Below, piece after piece: positions 7,077 to 14,600 of a DNA stretch of 21,404 bases. Below the pieces are notes generated by a model, which saw nothing but the letters and a program-made list of their open reading frames with translations, was not told the origin of the DNA and ran no database searches. How positions within the stretch are numbered: position 1 is the stretch's first letter; every line of letters starts with the position of its first letter. The DNA lies in IMG/VR virus record IMGVR_UViG_3300022837_000114, positions 1-21,404 of that record. One strand, written 5' to 3'. A program made the position numbers and the translations under genes. This stretch comes from a virus.

Positions 7077-7399
7077 ACGATGTAGATTCGTATGTACCAA
7101 TAGACGATTTGGCGGAAGTGCTGAACGTAAAAACCCAAACGCTACGGGCGTGGGTACGCCAAGGTTTTATCCCTAGGGATACCTACATAAAAGTAGCGAA
7201 CACCTATAGGTTTAACATCCCCCAAGTTATCGACGCGCTGCGGACGGGGAAAGAGCTAGAAGAACACGTAGACGAAGTTACTAATATGCCGGAAGAAAGC
7301 GTATCAGACCTTGCCTATGAAATTACAAGCGCGACCACAGAACGTCCAAGCCTACAAGAACAACTGGTTCTGGACTTAGACGAAAACGAAGACTTTTAG
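7073..7399 (+). CDS. Helix-turn-helix DNA-binding protein (MerR/excisionase-like fold)
   Basis: The 108-residue protein starts with TTG at 7073 behind a strong AAGGAGG site and overlaps the previous gene by four bases. Residues about 7-60 form a HTH_17/MerR-like domain: IDDLAEVLNVKTQTLRAWVRQGFIP, then a beta-wing-like YIKVANTYRF and NIPQVIDALRTG. The remaining half is acidic and probably unstructured, ending in LDLDENEDF. Proteins with this fold include phage excisionases, transcription regulators and small terminase subunits. With no integrase or large terminase in the window, the choice stays open. A transcription regulator for this module, or an excisionase, are the leading options. Its stop TAG is part of the AGGAG site for the next gene. 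Confidence 0.8.
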   Translation: MNDVDSYVPIDDLAEVLNVKTQTLRAWVRQGFIPRDTYIKVANTYRFNIPQVIDALRTGKELEEHVDEVTNMPEESVSDLAYEITSATTERPSLQEQLVLDLDENEDF

Positions 7400-7405
7400 G
7401 AGTAA

Positions 7406-8362
7406 ATGATGAGCAACGTACAATTATTTGAAAACATGCCCGCCGCGTACAAAGACCTTTTGGCCCAACTAGCGCCAGAGAAGAACTTAACCGGTGGAGA
7501 GTACTCTAGCAGCCATAGACTAAGTATCCGTGGTGGGGTATTCCGTAAGCTCGTAAACGGTAAGGAAGTGGCCGAACTAGAAAGCCGCTCGCTTAAAGCA
7601 GTAATCATTAAAGCCGCACCGCTTTCTAGGATGTACTACAAAGGCACTTACGCTGCCGGAGAGTCTAACCCTCCCGTATGTTGGTCCGCCGACACCCGTA
7701 CAGGGTTCCCCTCAGATGACGTAATTTCTAGCGACCGCCAAGCGAATAAGTGTGGTGACTGCGCTCAGAACGTAAAAGGTTCGGGGCAAGGCGAGAGCCG
7801 TGCGTGTAGGTTCCAACAGCGTGTAGCGTTATTACTCGCGGACGGCGAAGGCAACATAGTATCTAAAGAGGTGTACCAACTATCTCTACCGGCTACTAGT
7901 GTGTTTGGGGACAAGCAGGACAAGATGCCGATGCAAGCCTACGCTCGCTTACTGGCTAGCCACACGTCTCCAGTAGCTTCGGTACTTACCGAAATACGTT
8001 TCGATACTGATGCGTCTACGCCTAAGCTTTGCTTTAAGCCGCTGCGTCCACTGGAAGAATCCGAACTGCTAATGTCTATCGACTTACAGAAGAGTCCAGA
8101 AGTAGAGAAGATGTTGACTATTACGGTAAGCAAGAAGACTGAGCAAGACGGCCCCGCAGTAGCAGAACCCGCCGCACTACCCCCTCTGTTTGCGGACCCT
8201 ACGCCAGAAGCAAAACCTGCGCCCGCGCCAGAAGCAAAGCCAGAACCTGTAGCGGCTGCGGAGGCAATCGAAGAGCCTACGGTAAAGGTATCTAAGAAGA
8301 AGGCGGAACAGCCCAAGCCGGACGAAGACTTGTCTAGTCTTTTAGAAGAGTGGGACGACTAA
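7406..8362 (+). CDS. Putative zinc-binding ssDNA-binding protein with acidic C-terminal tail
   Basis: The 318-residue protein (317 from the second ATG at 7409, which has the better spacing from AGGAG at 7398-7402) has a globular part of about 240 residues. It holds four cysteines, Cys91, Cys115, Cys118 and Cys133 numbered from 7409, within PPVCW, KCGDCAQN and RACRFQQR, which is a likely zinc site. YQLSLPATSVFG and a helical QAYARLL follow. The last 75 residues are a Pro/Ala/Glu/Lys linker with a PEAKP repeat, ending in LSSLLEEWDD. A disordered linker plus a short acidic tail is the architecture of SSB and T7 gp2.5, whose tails recruit replication partners. The gene lies directly before the primase-helicase. 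I recognise no named family, so the SSB role is inferred. Confidence 0.72.
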   Translation: MMSNVQLFENMPAAYKDLLAQLAPEKNLTGGEYSSSHRLSIRGGVFRKLVNGKEVAELESRSLKAVIIKAAPLSRMYYKGTYAAGESNPPVCWSADTRTGFPSDDVISSDRQANKCGDCAQNVKGSGQGESRACRFQQRVALLLADGEGNIVSKEVYQLSLPATSVFGDKQDKMPMQAYARLLASHTSPVASVLTEIRFDTDASTPKLCFKPLRPLEESELLMSIDLQKSPEVEKMLTITVSKKTEQDGPAVAEPAALPPLFADPTPEAKPAPAPEAKPEPVAAAEAIEEPTVKVSKKKAEQPKPDEDLSSLLEEWDD

Positions 8363-8446
8363 CCTTTTAGACCCAACGCACTAAAATAAACGGGCTAGGG
8401 TTCCCTAGGGAACCCTCGACCCTCAAAAAAAGTACTAAGAGATGTG
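8363..8446 (+). promoter_or_regulatory. 84-base intergenic region with a perfect 20-bp palindrome
   Basis: The gap between the putative SSB and the primase-helicase contains AGGGTTCCCTAGGGAACCCT at 8397-8416, identical to its own reverse complement. A shorter CGACCCTC copy of the arm, an A7 run and then AAGAGATG before the start follow. No T run follows on either strand, which argues against a simple terminator. It could be an operator for a dimeric protein, a replication signal or an mRNA hairpin. Confidence 0.5.
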
Positions 8447-11377
8447 ATGATGAATACGAAGGAATTTCTAAGTACAGTGCTAGGGGACGAAGGGTTTTAT
8501 TGTGTTTACGCTATACGAACTAAAGATAACAAACATGTATCCAAGTTCTATAACTCAATAGACTCAGTAGTCAACACTGCACTGAACCGCGACGCAGAGG
8601 GGTACGATGCGTATTACGCGCTAGGTACTTTTGTAAAAGAGCGTAGTAGGCTAGCAGAAAACGTATGCCAAATGCGCTCTCTGTTTTTAGATATAGACTG
8701 TGGGGAAACCAAACCCTACCCAGATAAAAAGAGTGGAATGGGCGCATTGCGCGCGTTCTGCGAACAGCTATCCCTACCTAAGCCTACCATTATTGTCGAT
8801 TCCGGCGGGGGCTTACACGTGTACTGGGCGTTAGACAAGCCGTGTACTAGACAAGAGTGGCAGCCGGTAGCCACTAGACTTAAGAAAGCGTGTGTCGATT
8901 ACGACTTCCATGTTGACCCCGCTATAACTGCGGACGCGGCAAGAATACTGCGCGTGCCCAATAGCCATAACTGCAAGTTCGACCCTCCCGCAGAGGTTAA
9001 AGTAGTGGGTATGCCTCAGAGCACAGTGGTGCTAGAAGAGTTTGCCGCGCAGTTGCCCTACCCAGACTTAATACCAGTTCTTCAAGAAAGAGAGTACACG
9101 CAAGCCGACAAGGAAAACGCAAAGAACTTAGCAGGCAATAACCTAGTTAAGAAGTTTGCAAACATACTGTTGAAGGACGCTGAGGGTAAAGGCTGCGCGC
9201 AAATACATAAGGCGCTGTTTGACCCTAACAGCTTATCCTATAATGACTGGACGCACGTGCTGTCTGTCGCAAAACACTGTGAAGAACCAGAAGCCATACA
9301 CGTAGTCTCACAAGGGTACGAAGCCTACTCGGCGGACGAAACAGAGAAGGTAGCAGCATCACTACACTCACCCCACCTATGTACTACCTTTGAGGGGGAC
9401 AACCCAGAGACATGCAAAAACTGCCCGCTGTGGGGCAAGATTAAAAGCCCGATAAACTTATCCTATGAGATAAAAGAAGCTACAGAAGCGGATAACATAA
9501 TACAGATACCCGACCCCTCTGTGGCTACTGCTACTGTGTCTGCGGATTCGGGGTTGTTTGCTAACTCAGGAGAAGACGAAGAGGTAGAGGGCGTCGTACC
9601 TACTATAGACTATACGATACCTACTTACCCCGCACCGTACTTCAGGGGCGCACGTGGCGGGATATACGTACGCCAGTTCAACAAAGACACCAAAGAGATG
9701 GAAGAAATTCCGATCTACGCCCGAGACTTGTATATAACTAAGCGAATAATGGACCCCGTAGATGGGCCTTCGTTTGAGTTTAAACACCATACTAGGTTAG
9801 AGGGGATAGAGACGTTCGTAATAAAAGGTACGGACCTAACCTCCAGAGACGAGTGCCGGAAAGCTTTGGGTAGGAACGACATCCACTTACTAAAACCGGA
9901 TAACATAATGAACTACATTCAGGCTTGGGTAGAAGACTTAGCGGGGCAGATACACCGCGTGGACGCAAAAACTCAGTTTGGTTGGACAGAGAACATGGAG
10001 TCTTTTGTCCTTGGGGATAGAGAGATATTTGCAGACAGAGTAGAAGAGAACCCACCCTCGGGGCATACTGCACGGTATATGCCTATGTTTAAGAGACGCG
10101 GGACGCTAGATGGTTGGCGAGAAGCTATGGAGTTCTATGAGAAACCCAACATGGAGCCACATCAGTTCATGGTAGCTACGGCGATAGGGTCTATCTTAAT
10201 GACTTTCATCCCTAACATACGCGGGTGTATAAACCACGTGTACAGCCCAGAGTCGGGGTACGGCAAGTCCACAGGTATGATTGTCGGCGCGTCTATTTGG
10301 GCTAACCCAGAAGAATACATAATGAACGGGGAGTCCACAGCCAACTCTATTTGGAACAGGGCGGAGGCTATGAAGAATCTACCGATCTACATAGACGAAG
10401 CTACCAACATGGAAGGAGACGACGTTAGTGATATAGCGTACGCGGTTACTAGCGGTAAGCAGAAGACTCGTATGACTAGCGGCGGTACTAATAAAGAACG
10501 GTACCAAGGTAAGGCTTGGGCCTTGATGTTAGGTACTAACGGTAACACTAGTTTCATAGACAATTTGTCTAACGCTAAGGCGGTACCAAGAGGAGAGATT
10601 CAGCGTGTTATAGAAACACGTTTGGAGAAGTTAGACATCCCAGAAGATGAAACCATGGCGCTGAACAGGGCGGTAGTTAACAACCACGGCCACGCAGGAG
10701 AGTTGATAGTTCAAGAGATACTACGCGACCCCCAAGCGGTGGAGGATTTGGTTTTTAAATTCCGTAAACTAGTAATAAAGCGCGCGGGACTGAACGATCA
10801 AAACAGAAACTGGGTGGCTAACGCCGCGTGTAACTTAGCGGGGGCAGTGTTAGCAAAGCGCTGCAATTTGTGGAACATAAACATACAAGGGCTTAGCGAT
10901 TGGGCTATCGCACGTCTAAAATATATGAAGGGCGTAGACAGCTCGCTGGACATAGACATATATGACTTAGTTAGGAACTACTACTTCGAGAAGCAGGGGC
11001 AGATTATTCGCATAAAGAGCACACAGGACGGCAGAAGCAAGGATGAGTCGGGGCTAACCGATACCTTTGTTAACCCAGAGAAGCTACCCCATTACTCTTG
11101 GGTTGGGCGGTATGAGTATGATGTGAAGAGGTTCTATATGCTTATTAAACCATTCAAAACCGAGATGCGGAAACTGAAGCATAACCCTACCCAAGTAGAT
11201 GAGGAGATATATAAACACATGGGGGGCGTCAAGAAGAAGGTACACTTAGGTAAAGGCACCACGATAAACATAGGCAGCGTGTATGTCTTATGCGTAAACT
11301 TCGATGCGGGGGACGATGACGACGACGAGTTTGAAACCCCAGAAAATTTAGAATCTTTGTATGCGCCGAAAGCTTAA
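8447..11377 (+). CDS. Bifunctional primase-helicase (AEP-type primase plus DUF927-like ATPase)
   Basis: The 976-residue replication protein has an archaeo-eukaryotic primase-like module at its N-terminus: SLFLDIDCG (Asp82-x-Asp84), VDSGGGLHVYW (His124) and DAARILRVPNSHN. Residues about 310-330 hold a HLC...CKNC cluster (Cys312, Cys323, Cys326) that may bind zinc. After an acidic linker, a DUF927-type helicase domain carries YSPESGYGKST (Walker A, Lys607) and PIYIDEATNM (Walker B, Asp650, Glu651). The C-terminus has an acidic DDDDDE stretch. Such proteins synthesise primers and unwind the fork ahead of a family A polymerase. ATG 8447 is used; ATG 8450 or GTG 8444 are alternatives behind AAGAGA. 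It overlaps the last plus-strand gene by 17 bases. Confidence 0.9.
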   Translation: MMNTKEFLSTVLGDEGFYCVYAIRTKDNKHVSKFYNSIDSVVNTALNRDAEGYDAYYALGTFVKERSRLAENVCQMRSLFLDIDCGETKPYPDKKSGMGALRAFCEQLSLPKPTIIVDSGGGLHVYWALDKPCTRQEWQPVATRLKKACVDYDFHVDPAITADAARILRVPNSHNCKFDPPAEVKVVGMPQSTVVLEEFAAQLPYPDLIPVLQEREYTQADKENAKNLAGNNLVKKFANILLKDAEGKGCAQIHKALFDPNSLSYNDWTHVLSVAKHCEEPEAIHVVSQGYEAYSADETEKVAASLHSPHLCTTFEGDNPETCKNCPLWGKIKSPINLSYEIKEATEADNIIQIPDPSVATATVSADSGLFANSGEDEEVEGVVPTIDYTIPTYPAPYFRGARGGIYVRQFNKDTKEMEEIPIYARDLYITKRIMDPVDGPSFEFKHHTRLEGIETFVIKGTDLTSRDECRKALGRNDIHLLKPDNIMNYIQAWVEDLAGQIHRVDAKTQFGWTENMESFVLGDREIFADRVEENPPSGHTARYMPMFKRRGTLDGWREAMEFYEKPNMEPHQFMVATAIGSILMTFIPNIRGCINHVYSPESGYGKSTGMIVGASIWANPEEYIMNGESTANSIWNRAEAMKNLPIYIDEATNMEGDDVSDIAYAVTSGKQKTRMTSGGTNKERYQGKAWALMLGTNGNTSFIDNLSNAKAVPRGEIQRVIETRLEKLDIPEDETMALNRAVVNNHGHAGELIVQEILRDPQAVEDLVFKFRKLVIKRAGLNDQNRNWVANAACNLAGAVLAKRCNLWNINIQGLSDWAIARLKYMKGVDSSLDIDIYDLVRNYYFEKQGQIIRIKSTQDGRSKDESGLTDTFVNPEKLPHYSWVGRYEYDVKRFYMLIKPFKTEMRKLKHNPTQVDEEIYKHMGGVKKKVHLGKGTTINIGSVYVLCVNFDAGDDDDDEFETPENLESLYAPKA

Positions 11378-11585
11378 GCCCAACGAGATAGACCCGGACG
11401 GCATTGCGTTTGAAGTAGATGTAGAGCGCTTTGCCGTCGGCACGTCTATGTTTGTACCGTGTATAGACACCGCTAAGGCGGTACACCAAGTAAAAAAGAT
11501 AACTAAACTAACCGCAACGCAGATAGAACACCGTGTAGTGATAGAAGCGGGCAAGTATGGTGTGCGTGTTTGGCGTGTGGTGTGA
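11361..11585 (+). CDS. Small unknown phage protein closing the replication module
   Basis: This 74-residue frame overlaps the 3' end of the primase-helicase by 17 bases and ends with TGA at 11583-11585, just before the convergent terminator. The sequence MFVPCIDTAKAVHQVKKI followed by VVIEAGKYGVRVWRV suggests a small alpha/beta domain seen, from memory, in other phage genomes without a known function. No clear Shine-Dalgarno site precedes the ATG, so translation is probably coupled to the upstream gene. No other motif is visible. Confidence 0.65.
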   Translation: MRRKLKPNEIDPDGIAFEVDVERFAVGTSMFVPCIDTAKAVHQVKKITKLTATQIEHRVVIEAGKYGVRVWRVV

Positions 11586-11622
11586 TAGAATACAGGTTCA
11601 TCATTCTCTTAGTCGAGAACTT

Positions 11623-11663
11623 AGCCCCCTTCACGGGGGCTTTTTTTTTTTTTTTTTTTTTTT
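11623..11663 (+). terminator. Strong intrinsic terminator with a 23-base T tract between convergent modules
   Basis: A 7-bp GC-rich stem, AGCCCCC (11623-11629) against GGGGGCT (11635-11641), with a TTCAC loop is followed by an uninterrupted T run at 11641-11663. This is a classic rho-independent terminator for the plus-strand module. The final two T residues belong to the TAA stop of the minus-strand giant gene. On the minus strand the A tract precedes the hairpin and no U run follows, so termination there would be weaker. Confidence 0.92.
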
Positions 11664-14600
11664 AGTACTCTTCTCCCGCCGCTTCCATCCTAGCTCGCAA
11701 CACAGTTTCTCTACGTCTAGGGCTTATAGTCACTCCACCGAACTGCTTAGTAACGTCACTAGTTCTTTCGTGCTGCTTAAGCGACCGCTCTATAGTATCC
11801 GGGGTGATCGGGAAGTCTGGATTGTCCTCGTTAAACTCTTGCATTCTCTCGTTTATGTCCCCCATAGCACCGAAATCATTCGTACGCTTGGCTATGTAGT
11901 ATTCACGGAGCAGCTTAGTGCGGCGCGTATTCACGTTCCTGTCTATACGCTTATCTACTGAGTTTCTTTCCAACTGCTGTGTGTAGCTAGCAGGAGCGAG
12001 ACCCACGGCTTGTGCCGCTATAGCTAGCGGGTTTATGTCTTCGACTATTGGGTCGCCGCGTAGTGTGGTGACGCCTTCGGTACTGTATCTAGCCGACTTC
12101 ATTACGTTGCTTGCGAAGCTAGGCACCATCTTCTCTACGCCTCGATACACTTCACCTTCGTTAATTAAGCCGATCCCGCCAAACGCGCGATTTGCAACTC
12201 CGTACACAGGACCTGCGAATAGCTCAAGACCTTGCAGTACGAGACTATCTTGCTCTTTGTTAGGCAGACTACGGAATACCAAGTTGGTCATGCCTATACG
12301 TGGAGCTACATCTGCACCAGTAATATAGTTTATAGCGCCGGAGTATGCGCCTTCACTAAAGAACGTAGACGCCATAGTATCAAAGTCTTCGTCTTCATCA
12401 TCGAGGAATACAGTGTTCATAATGAACGAGATAACGCCGTACAGGGGCAGACCTTGTACCCCCGCTAGTAGCCCGGAAGTAGCGAACAGACCCGCTAGTT
12501 GTTTCTTAGCCACTGTCCTCTCGTCTCCGGTAAGGTTCTTATCGAAAGCCTGCTTAGCCATACGCGCCTGCAAGTAAAGCATCGACACACCAAAGCGCTT
12601 GTACATAAACAGTACACTACCAAGATTGCTTTGCGCAAAACGAGGAGCGGTTTCTGTAAGTGCGCCACTGTTTGTTAGTTCCGCAGCGTCCAATGCTCCT
12701 TGGGCTGCGGCTTCGAGGTCCGCATCTGTCAGCTTAGTAGCGTCGCCTTTATACTTTGCATCCGCAATGCTCTGCATTTCCAAATCAAACGTAGCCATAG
12801 CACTGACTTGTCGGTTAAGTCGCTCGCCTTGGTGGAACATATACCCCATAGTAGCATTAACCTTAGTCCACACAGTACTGGCGGGGTTTTCCATATCCAA
12901 GGCATCAGAGGTCATGGTCGTATTAGCTTGCCCGCGCCTATCTAAAAGCTCCGCTAGAATTTTGTAGCGCTGTAGTTCTGGGGAGGTAGCGGGGTCGTTG
13001 TAGTCCACGTTAGTAAGTGAAGGCCCTTCCGCAGCCGTACCGAATACAACATCACCGAAACCGGTCGTAGTACGGCTCTTTGGAGTAGCCATGAACCGCT
13101 TGTGGGCGTCGAACAAAGCTCTGTTTGCGTCTTTATATCCGTACTTGCCGCCGAGATAGGGCAGCACTACAATTGGTAGGTTAGTCCAGTTAACTAGCAC
13201 AGAGGACACGTTAAAGCCTAGGGTCATACCAAAGCCCGCAGACTTAAGGGCACGACTCCACGTAGCTAGCTGTGGGTTTTTAGCGAACTCTATGTACTCT
13301 TGGAAGTGCCCCACTGTCTGAGTAATATTTTGCTTATCTTTTAACGTAAGCCCCGGCTTGTTCATTGCCTCTTTCTTCTCAGCCTCAAACGCGATGTTAA
13401 GCTTAGCTAGTTCTGTTTCGTACTGTAAGTTTACGGTCTGGTTTACTATGTTAGGCATACGCTCTCTAAGTACTTTTATAGCGTCTTTTTTAAAACCTAA
13501 AACACCTTCTCGTTGCTGCAATGCTCTAGCCAGTCCGCGCTCAGGCATGGCGTCTAACAACATATCCAACACCATCTTCTCAGTTTGCTTGTCTAACTTT
13601 AGCGGCTCGCCGGTTTTGTCGTCTTTACGGGGCTTGCGCAGTTCCGCCAGTAGTTTGGCGGCGAAGCCGACCTCTACATTACCTTGGCTTCGTCGCTTGG
13701 CTTCGTCTATACGGTCGTACTCAGAGAAGTCGAACAGGGTTTCAGGGGCAACCCCCGCCTTGTTTACCTTCGGATCACGCAAGGCGTCCAAGATTTCGGG
13801 GTCGTTTAGTATGGCGTCTTTTGCTACCTGCCGCTGACGTTCAGACTCAAACGCTTCTTTGTACGGTTCTATATTGCCTGTATCTGGGTTAACCGCGCTG
13901 TACTGTAGCCAGTAATCGCCTTTGCGGTATAGCGGGAAGTACGGCTCAATGGCCTCTTTGGATAAAAGCTCGCCGAGAATCCTATCCTTTAACTGTTTGT
14001 TTAGGTTGGGGTCTTTCTCAAGGGCGTCTATTCGAGCTTCCAAAGTTTTCTTAAGCTCTGCGTACATCTCTGCGTAAGAATCCCGCAGGGTAACGTAGGC
14101 GTCTCGGCTAGTTTGGTCCAGCTTACTCCAGTACTCTTTCTGTAGCCTGTCGTACTTCTCTAACTTACCTGTGTCATTTTTGTAGTCCGAGCGCGGCTTT
14201 GACGGGTCTACCCTGTCCATCGTACTTGCGCCTATTACAGCATCCCAAATTTTCTTCTGCTCGTCCCTACCTTTAAACGCCTTAGTAAGCGCCGCCGCAG
14301 TATCGTTAGTTTTACGTAGGTACTTCTGGCGCGCGCCCGCCTTGTCTTGAATAGTATTCACTAAGTCTCTACCTAGCTTACTAATCGCAGGCATCTCTCG
14401 CTCTATAACGTTAGCAATAGCAGGAAGTGGGAGCATATCTAACAGTGTCTTGCGGGCAGTTCGCTCTGCGTCGCGCATAAACCCAGATACGGCGGCGATG
14501 TTCTCGGACGATACCCGGTCGTTAACAAACTTACCTAAGCTGTCCACAACCTTTCTCTCTTCTCCCTTGGCCGCAGCTAGCGGTAGAGCAGTAGCATTAC

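Noticed and set aside
11557-11961. Plus-strand open frame of 134 residues across the terminator
   Set aside because: It translates through the T tract as a run of phenylalanines and then lies antisense to the giant gene; no recognisable protein.
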